From Perca fluviatilis (taxonomy: Eukaryota; Chordata; Actinopteri; Perciformes; Percidae), in NCBI RefSeq assembly GCF_010015445.1, contig NC_053115.1:5377576-5441575 (forward strand): DNA of 64,000 bases, given 5' to 3'. The notes under the pieces were generated by a model, which ran no database searches, was not told the DNA's origin, and saw only the letters and a program-made list of their open reading frames with translations. A program made the translations under genes and the position numbers. How positions within the stretch are numbered: the first letter of the stretch is position 1; each line of letters opens with the position of its first letter. Below, piece after piece: positions 1 through 10,474 of this stretch.

Positions 1-300
1 CCCCCCCAGATCCACAGACAGATGAGTACTGGGCGGCGGGCACATTCACTTGCTGCCTCCCTCCTACCATCAACTGTCGCCACCTGTTGCAGATTGGCTG
101 GAATAGTGTTCTGTGGTTTTCCATTTATACAGCCAGGGCTGTGTATTAATGCCAGATTGTTTTTTCAGCACACACAGAAATTAGAGAGCTAGGTGACCAT
201 GAGGAGATATCCGCAGAATTTGAAAAACAGGGGATTTAATTAACATCACTTACTATACCTTAAAGGTGTAGAGCAGGAATGAAGCAAGGCAACTGCTACC

Positions 301-1078
301 CAGTGGTGGAATGTAACGAAGTACAAATACTTTGTTACTTTACTTAAGTACATTTTTCACGTATCTGTACTTTACTTAAGTACAATCAATTGTGCATACT
401 TTTTACTGTTACATTTTGCAGCAATTATCTATACTTTCTACTCCACTACACCACACCAAGACCCGCCCTTCAGTAGCATTTATTGGCCAGGCGCGTACCG
501 CTCCCGGTACTACCGCTGCTCCCGTTACTGCTGCTGCTCCCGATACTCTGCTCGGTCATATGTGAAGCATCCGTTCACATACGGTTAATATACAACCCGT
601 ATATATTTATCTTAAAAACACTCCCGGTCCTCCTCAGCTGTGAAGCCACCTACTTGTTGTCCAAGACCGTGTCTCGCTAGATAAATGTGTGCAGCATTCA
701 CTGTCCCGTGGGAAATAATGCAAAGTCGAGCTTCATGCAGATCACCCTGATAGATAACCAGAGTTGTAAGTCAGAATGTAAACTGGGCGACAGATGGTAA
801 GCACAATTGCATTAACCTAAAACTAACTTAATTATAATGCCACAGCCCATACTGTTTTTTTTTTTTTTTTAATTATTAGAATATAGACATTAAGAGAATA
901 AATCGTTATGCAAGTGCTTTTACTTTTAATACTTAAAGTACATTTAAAATCAGGTACTTTTTACTTTTACTTAAGTAGGCTTGTCATTGTTGTATTTCTA
1001 CTTTTAATAAAGTAAATATATCTTTGGTTATTTCTACTTTTACTTAAGTACTGAGATTCAGTACGTCCTCCACCACTG
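301..1078. mobile_element. Complete hAT-type MITE with 8-bp target duplication
   Basis: Ends are CAGTGGTGGA (301-310) and TCCACCACTG (1069-1078), a perfect 10-bp terminal inverted repeat. The flanks carry an exact 8-bp duplication CTGCTACC (293-300 and 1079-1086), the hallmark of hAT transposition. Both ends are made of short ACTTAAGTA-type motifs repeated many times, typical of this abundant fish family. The middle (about 446-800) is different: GC-richer, with a run of CCGCTCCCGGTACTACCGCT-like triplets and a 65-codon open frame that I regard as meaningless. No transposase. Confidence 0.88.
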
Positions 1079-1093
1079 CTGCTACCTGGAGAC

Positions 1094-1442
1094 TAGTCTA
1101 TATCCACGGCGTTCCACTTCCCGGGATTGCTCCGTTACCGACGAAAATTCCGCCAGATTTCACTCATTTAGGCCGGATATCCGTTGCCTTGGGCTTTCTT
1201 TGTGTTGAAATTTTAAATTCCGGTCGATTTATGATGACTGGTTAACCTTTTCTCATATCTCTGCTATTTTGCAGAGGCACCGTGGCTCCATCCGGCGCTT
1301 AGCGCCGCCCAAGACGATTGTGATTGGTTAAAAAAAATGCCAACAAACCAGAGCACGTTTTTCTCCCATCCCTGAATGCTGTGTGGACTCGCCAGACCCT
1401 CCTCCGCAGCGCTGTGGAGGAAGATCTGGCAATGCGAGACTA
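1094..1442 (+). mobile_element. Small DNA repeat, family A copy 1
   Basis: Starts TAGTCTATATCCACGGCGTT and ends ATGCGAGACTA, with six matching inverted terminal bases. Contains an imperfect hairpin near its right end (GCCAGACCCTCC at 1391 against AGATCTGGC at 1432). Related copies are at 4806-6521 (interrupted) and 21789-22009 (left half, inverted). Compared with those, this copy has lost the middle segment: CTCTGCTATTTTGCAGAGG is where the junction lies. Superfamily not determined. Confidence 0.7.
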
Positions 1443-1602
1443 CCTTGAGACAAACACAAACTGTCTAGAAAGACGTCTCCATCACAGAGCACTCCTGTCT
1501 GACATTGTTCTCATGTTCAGCTTTGAATTGCAAAAACAAGCGCTCCATAAAGATGAAAAATTCTGCTAAGTCACGTCTTTGTGAATGAGAGTGATGATAT
1601 GG

Positions 1603-1653
1603 CTATATATACAGTGTATATATATATAGATATATATATATATATATATATAT
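1603..1653. repeat. (TA)n microsatellite
   Basis: Nearly continuous alternating TA interrupted by CAGTG and AGA. Confidence 0.9.
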
Positions 1654-3339
1654 GGTAATAAATCACTGCAGAGGACTCCAATAGTCATTACTGTCATGCA
1701 ACAACTATATAACTCAGTTTGTGTGACTTATCCTGCTGCTGTTGTGAAGTTCTTAGGCTCCTAGCATGGGTAACTATTAGCTGTATATATTGGCAGGAAA
1801 ATGATGTGAAGGCAAGGGATAAAACATACACTACCATCACATACAGAAGCTTTTTATTCCAGATAGCAAAAGCCATACATTGCTCTAAAGCATAAAGCTG
1901 CTCTAAATTTTCCACTAAGTCAACTATATCCTCAGTTGGGGATAAAACGAACACTTAATGCAAGTAAAGGTTGTATCTGACTGACCAACTGTCAGTCTTC
2001 TTTTAGCTTCCAAAAATCCAAACATCACTCAACTTATAAAACATGCTTTTCGGAGGACATCAATTATTCACCCCCAAACACCTTTTTTGGATTTCTATTC
2101 TAAGGATGAGGTGATACTCCAACTGTTATGGACACCATCTATTATCATATTACAGGCTTCCTTTCTATCAGCGTTGAGCAGGTGCTGCTCGACTTGAAGC
2201 GGAGTCTGCTTTTGAAAACGTGCACTGCCACTAATGTGTTAGTGATTCCGGGGCAACAGAGGATTTGTTCGAGGAAACTAAGCTTGGCTCCCATCTTCTT
2301 TGTGAGGTATTATCCTCAGTCATCTTTGCCTCACACCTTACAGTCTGACTGAACAGCCTGTTTGTACATTTCCAAACTTCACTGTGGCTTGTCTTGGTTG
2401 CTGATAGCTAGTATCTGTTACTTTATTTACCCCGGGGAATAAAACTTCCTCACCTTAAATTATTTTGTGAGCTGTTACTTCCAATATTGGTCCTGTGCTG
2501 GACTGCAGCTATAGACTTTATTATAAAATTCTAAATCTGGAATATTTTCACTGGTGCAGAGGAACAAAAATATCTAAACAAACAAAACAAATATCTGCTT
2601 CCTGACAAACATTTAATCAAAAAAATCCCCCTTTTGACATGATATATTTCTTGGGAAATATCTGACAGAAAAATAATCTGCTGCTTTCCAAACACAAATA
2701 TGTTGCAAGGCTAAAAAAAAAAAAGATTAGGCTTAAACCATGGCTGACCACTGAGTGAAGGTGGCCATCTTACATAAGAGATAAGCAATTCAAGTTGATG
2801 TGTGCCAAATCCTGATACAATAACTGATTGTATCTGGTTCGCAGCCAGGTTCATATGAATTATTGATTATTAAAACTATTGTTGTGAAAAAAAGACTACA
2901 TGAACAGGAATTATTTATGAAATTGTGTATATGTTTACCGATGCAATGTACAGGAAGCCCTTATCTGCAGTCTGACTATTTTTAGCACAAGGGAGGGCAA
3001 AAAAAAAAAAAGATGAAAGTAGCTCCCAGTTCTGTGTGGTACAGAACATGGTAATTCCATTTTCTATCCTTCAAAAGAGTGAAAGTGAGGGCTCTGATTT
3101 ATTCATAAGCCGGGCTTCTTCTGCCAGAGAGCATTAGACAAAGGCAGATCACACAAAGGTAACAATTCTGCTGAGAAAAGCAAATTACAAATCAAAACAA
3201 ATCAAACCAAGGTGTGAACAGGTAACATGTTGCACTGCACAGGATACACTACCTTCTTAACTCAACAGTTGACAAGTACAACTTTGGTATCAAGCAAGTG
3301 AGCTGAAATCGTCTTTCCATACAAACCTTGAGGCGGCTG
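1654..3339. other. Intergenic, no feature recognised
   Basis: AT-rich unique-looking sequence with two oligo-A runs (2713 and 3000 regions). The open frames here are short and have no recognisable motif. Confidence 0.6.
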
Positions 3340-3693
3340 TTGGTCAGGCTATTTCATTTATTTCCTCCCTCAACAGCTGCGCTGAGCGTACCCTCGGACT
3401 GGCAGGGAAAATCGCCCTGGACCCTTCTCGTGTCTTACATGAGGAGTACCAACTTCTGCCCTCTGGGAGGCGCTTCAGGGTGCCAAGTTGCGGGAAAAAT
3501 CAGTACAAGCACTCCTTTATTCCTCACTCTATAACATTACTCAACCAATCAACAACCCTGACCCCCATCCCACCGCACACACAGTACGTCCACCATACTT
3601 GGACTACACCCCGCTCATCCCACGAACATGTGATCTGTGAACCATTGTGGGACTGCAATCATAACAATTATATATAATATACGTTTGGATGTG

Positions 3694-3724
<31 letters not shown>

Positions 3725-3893
3725 TGCGTGTGTGTGTGCGTAATGGAAAGGCGTGTCAGATGCTCTTGTTGGGTGACCGTACAGATGTTTTTGATGTTTG
3801 TGATTTTTATGTTATCTGTAGATTGTTGGAGCCGACGATGCAAGAACATTTTGTGGTTGAGCAGACAATAAAGTTGTATCTTATCTTATTCCA
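3340..3893 (+). pseudogene. LINE 3' fragment (Rex1/L2-like), end of reverse transcriptase ORF plus 3' tail
   Basis: Across two frames the sequence encodes EEYQLLPSGRRFRV, then GKNQYKHSFIPHSITLLNQ, which is the conserved C-terminal end of ORF2 in fish non-LTR retrotransposons (LLPSGRR followed by a K/R-x-SFIP motif and LLN). A frameshift at about 3480 separates the two halves. The 3' UTR holds a GT/GC microsatellite and ends AATAAAGTTGTATCTTATCT, the short tandem tail typical of these elements. 5'-truncated, as most LINE copies are. Confidence 0.7.
3694..3740. repeat. (GT)n/(GC)n microsatellite inside the LINE tail
   Basis: GT dinucleotides with a run of GTGC tetramers. Confidence 0.85.
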
Positions 3894-4805
3894 ATACTAT
3901 GGTGTAAAATGCTCCTTCCTGGCTATAAGGTGCCTTGCAGCTCCATGTCAGAAATGATTCAGCATGCTTGTGGCTGCACAGCCTCCATCAAGCTTCTGTC
4001 AGTCTCTATCAGAGAGTGAAGGTCACCACTCTGTCCTGCTTACCTGGCCTCCTGCCGCCCCACCACATGTCCTCACACTGCACCTTCCGCCTCCCCCTGA
4101 ACCTCGCCTGTCTACTCGGGCTACAGATCGGAAAACACTGCATTTATTTCCGTTACTATGTTGATAAATCACTAACTGCAATATTGGCCTGGGCTAATAT
4201 AGAGTAGTCGTCTCAGTTTTTCTGCGGAATAAAATTCTTTTAAGGCTAGAAAAGCCTCTGAAACAATATTTGGATCATTATGGGTCAGAAAATCTCTCCA
4301 CTAAATTTCACACTCCTTTATGTGTTTTAGGGTCAGCAGCTCTTGGAGGCCTTACAAATATATTGAGACACTGAGTGAAAGAAACGTACTGTAAAAAATA
4401 TTGTGTTTGGTTGAACAGGCTGTTTGAGATAGTTATGGTCTGGAAGTAACTAAAGTTGAAATGATTAGTTGATTAATCTGCAACTATTTTGATAATAAAT
4501 AATTGTCATTTGATACACTTTTAAGCAGAAATGTCAAATTTGTTCCTGTTCCAGCTTCATAAATGTGAGAATTTGCTTCTTTTTTCTGTTTTATAAAATT
4601 GTAAATTAAATATCTTTGAGTTTTGGACTGTTCTGCGCAACTGTTTTTCATCTGTTTTCATGTCTCCTTTGGATCTAGAAGATTATGATGGGCATTTGTC
4701 ACTATATAAGCAAAAAAGTTAATTCTAGAAGTAGCTCTTCTGACTGAATAAACTGACTGAATAACACAAAATTAAAATGCTATTTATCAGATATTAGCTT
4801 ATTAG
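3894..4805. other. Intergenic, no feature recognised
   Basis: A somewhat GC-richer patch at 3930-4140 without conserved protein motif, then AT-rich sequence. Confidence 0.5.
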
Positions 4806-5096
4806 TAGTCTATATACACGACGTTCCACTTGCTCCGGTGAGGCCCGAAATTCCACCGTCTTTTTTGCCAGATGTCCGTTGCCTTCCGCTTTCTTTGTGT
4901 TGTAATTTTAAACTCCGGTGGATTTCTGAGGACTATGGTTAACTGCTCCTCAGATCTCTGCAGGGTAAATCCAGACAGCTAGCTAGACTATCTGTCCAAT
5001 CTTGTTTAAAGTTAAATAAATAAAAAAGTCTTAACATGAATCCAGCATATTAGCACATATAAATCCCAACTGATGATAGGCTTACTGGCTTATACT

Positions 5097-5771
5097 CAGT
5101 GTTTCCTTTAGGATTTTATTTTAGCAGTGTGGGCAGGTCCGAACACCCCCCGACTCCGCCCATGAAACGGAACTGACACTTCGCTACAACAAACACAAAT
5201 ATATGTATTCACCTCAATTCACACACACAATGAGGCATATTTTCAGTTGTGATTGAACTGTATTTTTTTAGTTACTATATAGGCCAACTTTGATCTTGAC
5301 ATATAGGCTAAGCATTCTGTAGCAAATAACAATAAACCCACTATTAATTACATTATCTTAATGCAGTGTAACTACTTCAGCATGTAAATAATGCACCTAA
5401 AATACAAACGTGAGCAAGGGCGTTGAGCAATCACTATTATATCGAATCAACAGCCACGTGCAATTTAGCTAGCAGGTGAAGAATACAAACAACGAAAATC
5501 ACCAGTTGACTAAATTTAAATTAGCGAGACCAGGCTTAAATGAACCGACAACATAAGTTATAGACTTACAGTCCTCAAGGACGCACACACACCATCTCAA
5601 CTGGCTTATCATCTGGACAGCGTCTCTTTTTCCTTTCTCCCTTTTTCTGCCGAGTGACCGCGCTATTCTCCGACATGCACTCTAACAATGCAGCCCTATT
5701 TCTGATACTGTGGGGGCAGAAATGTAGCCGTGGGGGGCCGCCATGGTCAAATCAACATAGCGGAAACAATG
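5097..5771. mobile_element. hAT-type MITE nested in copy D
   Basis: Left end CAGTGTTTCC, right end GGAAACAATG (one mismatch). TTATACT flanks both sides (5090-5096 and 5772-5778), a duplication one base short of the hAT 8 bp, which a single deletion explains. The host resumes in register on the right (AGGTAAAGTAGTCAC). No open frame of note. Confidence 0.7.
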
Positions 5772-5829
5772 TTATACTGTAGGTAAAGTAGTCACTATGA
5801 TAGTCATCCACAGATACAGTTAATCCTAA

Positions 5830-6152
5830 AGCCGCCTACACATAGATAGATTTGCTCTCTGCGCACCGCTATGTATGCGCACGTATTCATCATCAAGGGT
5901 GGCAGGGAAGCTACAGTATTTCCCGTTGCTCGGTAACGACATGCTGTTATCTCACTGGTTGCGCTTTCGAAAGGTCAGCGGCAACTAGGTCAAAGTTGAA
6001 ATTATTTGAACTTTGAGCGCAGCGCAAAGCGGCAAATCCGAGCGGTGCGCAACGCCAGGGGGGGCATAGTAGGGCGCCACCATCCTCCCCATGGGAAATC
6101 AATGGAACAGCCGGCGCAAAGCGGTTTTGCCGCCAATCACGTGTAGGCGGCT
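5830..6152. mobile_element. PIF/Harbinger-type MITE nested in copy D
   Basis: Inverted ends AGCCGCCTACACAT and ACGTGTAGGCGGCT (one mismatch in 14) with a TAA duplication (5827-5829 and 6153-6155), the 3-bp TWA target of PIF/Harbinger elements. Removing 5830-6155 rejoins a continuous hAT-family sequence. It is GC-rich and CpG-rich compared with its host, suggesting relative youth. Confidence 0.8.
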
Positions 6153-6521
6153 TAAGGATTCATTGTGCCACATGTATGTTTAAACATTAGAACATGTTTT
6201 ATGAAATCATGCCAACAATTATTTGAATATCTTATTCTATGCAAAAAAAAAAGTATGTATAAAGGCTTTAGGCCACCTTACAAGTTATTGTAGGCCCAGT
6301 TTAATATGCAAGTTAATTTTATACAATATATGCATTAGAGGGTCCCTGCTCCATCTCTCTTTCAGTTAAGGGGTCCTTGGTTTAAAAAAATGTTGAAGGC
6401 CCATGGTTTAAAGAAATGCCAATAAACCAGAGCACGTTTTTCTCCCATCCCAGAATGCTGTGTGGACTAGCCAGACCCTCTTCCGCAGCGCTGTGAAAGA
6501 AGGTCTGGCAACGCGAAACTA

Positions 6522-9044
6522 TCTTACATTGTTAGATACGATCACTATTCAGAATTAAGAATCCTCCTTCATTAATACTATTTTAGTAATAAGATGCCTC
6601 TCCTAAAGCATCTCCAAAGGTAAACCTCAAATAGTATAAATGTGCACATTAACGTTGAGCACCATATTAAGATGATCACACGCGAGAAACAAAAAGAAAG
6701 CTAAAAACATTTTGATTTAAAATTCTATTCTATTTTTAATTTTGTTTTTTACCCATCCTGTATTTTGCTGACGACATTTGTAATCCAAGTTATTAAACTG
6801 CACGTTGACAGACATCAGCCGATCAAAAATCACACCATAATAATCACACTTCTCTGGATTCTTTTCCGAAACTGACAACAATCAAATGAATGACAACATC
6901 TGTCTCTGGTGTGCATTCTTTCATTAAGTAACTCGAGCTACCTTGACCAAAAGGTTATTTCTAATAAAGAAAAATTACTTTTAATCTCGAGCCTGTGGGG
7001 CCTCTTAGGTGTGATCTGGTCACATTTGATTGATATCTCTCTGTCCAGTCCTTCCTCCAGGCTGCAGTACGAGGACGCTGACAAACAGCAGGACCAAGGA
7101 GACATAATAAACCTGTAGATATATAGGTTTTTTAAATATTACAAATTAGCTCACTCACACGGCAAAATATTCTATTGATTGAAAAGATTCTTTGCAGATG
7201 ATTGCAGGTATCAAATGTTATTATACGTCAGGAGATAATTCGATCCATAAGATATAATATGGATTTTCAAAATTGGTGTGTAGTACGGATGGATAATTTA
7301 ATAGTATCATGACTTGCCTTTTAGTGTAATTGTGACATTCTCATATCATATTATTTACAACATAATATGATCCACATTCATGATTTAGAAAATGTAATGC
7401 ATACAAGTGTATCAGTTTTATTATCTTACATCACATTACACATAGTTAATAGAATACATTGTTATAATTAAATTAAAATTAAATAAAAAAATTTAAAAAA
7501 TACATATATTAGTGCAGCTTTAATGATATTGTGATATAACCATACAGCCCACGCCTAGTTTTATGTACAAGATGGTCATGTCATGACTTCACACCAGTAG
7601 ACAGCAGAGATGTGGTTGTGCCGCTAAGATCATTTCCAGGAGTAGCTTCTCCTTTAGGACAAACACAGCCATCAGTTTTACAGTGAAACTTAACAGTAAA
7701 ATGCAACATATCCCATGTCACAGTATCCACTGGCTGCCTGTCTGGCTGCTGGCCAAGGACGTATTTTATTTGGAGAGCAGAAGCGACTGACAGATGACTG
7801 AGCAGCAACACAGCATTCATCAAGGCATCGGCAGCCTGTGAATACAGAGGCTGCCTCTGCTTGTATCCACCTGCAGCTATTAAGACTGCCAAATCCCAGG
7901 CATGAGAGGAGCTGGCTGAAGCAGTACTCCGGTATCACAGACCTGACCCCACTAGACAACAGTCAGCTCTGGGTGTTAAACCAACCCATCCGCTCCATAC
8001 ATCACTGTTATCTCTATCACCCCTGTGAAGATTAGCCTTCAGTCCGCGCTACCTAACTGTTCAGATTGCCGCTGCTGAGCAAAAACCCAGAGAACCCAGG
8101 CGGCAGCATGAAGTGATAACCCCCAAAAAACAACGTTTATATTCGGAAATGTGGAGGAATACACCGACATGTACGGGATGCCTTTACGTCAACCTCCCAA
8201 ATAAATCCAGCAGCACTAAATAATATAATTCACTCACACTTTCAAATGTGTCATTTTTGTACAGTTTATCATTCTGTTCACCTGGGGTGGGTTGAATGAG
8301 TCCTAATTTAGCTCAGTTTCCCCCAGAAACACCCCGAGGCGTACCTGGAAGACACCAAATTGGAAAACACTGCATACGTGCTCATTTTGCAGGCAATGAT
8401 GATGTAAACAGCAGCGGACAGATCGAACTCCATGTTGGTGTATCAGCTGTATTTTACGCAGACAACACTGCATGCCTGGTGGAACAAGAATAAAATAATA
8501 CTGTTGTGGGTTGTTTATGCGCTGGATTGTCTCTTGTTTTTTTTAAATGAAGGGAGCCCGGTGGCCGGAATGTGCCTGCCACTGTCATTATGTGGTGATG
8601 AGGATGTGAAGGGGCCCATATGTATTCTCTAGATGACCCTCCTGAGAGTAATCGACGGGGCTACATGAACGTGGCAGGTTTATTAAGCCAGTGCTTAGAA
8701 ATTAAGCCACAAAGTGGCATATTAATCATCATTTCACTGGACTAAGTGACAGAGGAGTGTGATCATTGGATATCATTTTGGGGGTAGGGGATGGGGGTGG
8801 GGGGTGCATTTGAGTGAATATGGCTAATGGCAAATTTATGTTCCTTCCTGGGTGGGAACGGGGTGAGTGAGTGTGTGGTTGTCAGTGTGTGTTTGTGTGT
8901 GTGTGTGTGGGGGTAATTTTTCCTTTTAATGATCCGTGTATATCAGCACTAAAACATAATCAAAGCAACATGAGTGGCTCAAGACTTGGAGGTAAGAAGG
9001 AGGTAAGGTACCTAAACATCAGAAACTGCAAGCATATCCAGGAC

Positions 9045-9045
<1 letters not shown>
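6522..9045. other. Intergenic, mostly unique
   Basis: AT-rich at 6522-7560. The part at 7580-8050 is GC-richer with overlapping short open frames on both strands, none with a known motif. A short GT tract lies at 8885-8910. Confidence 0.5.
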
Positions 9046-9087
<42 letters not shown>

Positions 9088-9138
9088 GCACGCACACACG
9101 CACGCACGCACCCACACACACACACACACACACACACT
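9046..9138. repeat. (CA)n microsatellite, compound
   Basis: Two CA runs separated by CGCACGCACGCACGCACCC variants. Peptides predicted across it are repeat artefacts. Confidence 0.95.
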
Positions 9139-9874
9139 GTAGTGTAGGTGGGCACGACTCTTCTAAGGATAAGCTTTTCAATAATTTTATCAAGCTATTT
9201 ATCACAAACTCATGAGTGTACAATCAGAAAAAAAAAACGTAATTTTATATTTCTCACTGTATTTCTCACGACAACACACGCGAAGGACACCATCGTAGTC
9301 CATGAAAAAACACTTTGAGGAAGCCTCTGTTCACAATCCCTGATCCCTCGCCGCAGGTGTCTCTTGCGCGTCAACCTGATCACCTAAATAGTGGTGAAAA
9401 GAGGAGAATAAAAGGCGCACTTCACTTCTATCTCTACACATATGTGCACACCTCATGTGTGTCTTGCAAACTGAATTATTCTTGCATTAACGGTAGCCTC
9501 GCTCTCTCTCTCCACAACGTGGGCTACCAAAGTCCCTGTTAACAGTGCCTTGCAGCCTGGTGGAATGTGCAAAGGATCACGATGTTTCACTCCGGTAGCC
9601 TACTGAATAAACTACACTTTTGGCTGCTGAGTCTTAACTTTCTTTTCTTTTTAAAATGCTTAAAAATGGGGCTATGTGGAGGTATAAAGCGCACCAAAGG
9701 GGATCATCTCATCCTATACAGTTACACGGTAACTGCATACGCAAACGCATGGCAAGGAAATTGGCAGAGGATTATCTGTGCGCAGCAGCGTGCCGCCGGC
9801 AGGCAGATGCACGCTGAATTGTACAAAAGATCGCACACTATTGCATAGCATAATAACTTTGACGGATGTCTTAC
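9139..9874 (-). other. Repeat-poor sequence, possible start of first intron of the candidate gene
   Basis: If the donor at 9874 is used, this is intron. It holds no transposon I recognise and is richer in CpG than the surroundings near 9750-9860, as expected just downstream of a promoter. Confidence 0.3.
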
Positions 9875-10070
9875 CTGTTCAGGAGAGGAGACACGACAGT
9901 AAGCAGGGGAGAGAGGAGAGGATGTCGGGCGGAGCGCCGAGCCACACAGCCTGCACGGTGGATGAAGGGACTGCTACACGTCCCAGCACTAAACTCCAAA
10001 GTGCGTCTGTCTTTTTTTCCACGCCAATAAAGGACAGCGAGATTCAGACCACCCCCTTTATTTCAAAGTA
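9875..10070 (-). promoter_or_regulatory. Candidate promoter and non-coding first exon of the next gene (contactin-like by synteny)
   Basis: Read on the minus strand, CTGAACAG is followed by GTAAGACATCC: a near-perfect 5' splice donor, with the exon ending at 9875 and the intron starting at 9874. Upstream lie a G-rich box (GGGGGTGG, minus strand, about 10050-10055), an inverted CCAAT box (ATTGG, 10024-10028) and a pyrimidine-rich, CpG-containing leader without a repeat signature. This is how a vertebrate 5' UTR exon looks. The strand is the same as chl1, and in human 3p26 CNTN6 then CNTN4 follow CHL1 on the same strand, so a contactin gene is the expected owner. No signal-peptide or Ig-domain exon is visible to the left, which would be normal given the long first introns of contactin genes. 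Position and strand are seen; identity is inference. Confidence 0.4.
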
Positions 10071-10474
10071 TATCCAACTGTTTCCTCCTCCTCCTCATAA
10101 TAATAATAATAATAACAGAATCCTGCATGTGGTGGCAATGTTTTGCACTATAGGCCTAATCATTTTTTTGATTTATCAGTTAAATGTGAATGGTAAAATA
10201 ACCTACTGTAGGCTACACATCTGTGCATTATCTGCCCTTAGCATGTATCTGACAGCTGATGATTTGATGAAGTTTTCACTCAAGTTCTCATATGATTTCT
10301 TACGGTTATTGGAACGTTCATTCTTCTATGAATTGGCAAAACATTTTGGCTAACCTTTAATAGAATCAACTTGCTCTTATATATATATATGAATGCCACG
10401 GCAGGAATATTTAAGCAATATTACACGAGGGTGCTGCTTCAGTGATGCTTATGTAGTGCCAATAATCACTTTAA

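Larger units (their letters stand above)
5012..6405 (-). mobile_element. hAT-type MITE copy D (inverted relative to 44232-44896), itself interrupted twice
   Basis: Matches the reverse complement of the element at 44232-44896: GTCTTAACATGAATCCA near the left, then ACAGTTAATCCTAA, then CTCCATCTCTCTTTCAGTTA and GTTGAAGGCCC at the right end. The left terminus is truncated; the right terminus is degenerate. It contains a second hAT element (5097-5771) and a Harbinger-type MITE (5830-6152). GTTTAAAG occurs at both outer borders (5004-5011 and 6406-6413), but on the left it also fits internal element sequence, so I do not call it a target duplication. Confidence 0.72.
4806..6521 (+). mobile_element. 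Family A copy 2, split by a nested stack of transposons
   Basis: The left half (4806-5003) matches 1094-1300 and, inverted, 21815-22009, including GTAAATCCAGACAGCTAGCT. The right half (about 6406-6521) matches 1330-1442 (CAGAGCACGTTTTTCTCCCA and GAATGCTGTGTGGACT). The DNA between, 5012-6405, is another transposon. The segment of family A expected between the halves is partly missing, so deletion accompanied or followed insertion. Confidence 0.75.

Noticed and set aside
483..680. Leu/Pro-rich frame with signal-peptide-like start
   Set aside because: It lies wholly inside the hAT MITE and comes from a CCGCTCCCG-type triplet run.
5004..6413. GTTTAAAG at both borders as the target duplication of copy D
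   Set aside because: The left occurrence also aligns with internal hAT-family sequence, and the left terminus is missing, so the match may be coincidence.
7581..7959. Overlapping minus-strand frames of 89-103 codons as contactin exons
   Set aside because: No signal peptide, Ig-domain Cys/Trp pattern or flanking splice sites.
9778..10353. 191-codon open frame on the plus strand as a gene
   Set aside because: It runs through an asparagine run from an AAT microsatellite, shows no domain, and crosses the better-supported minus-strand exon and promoter.
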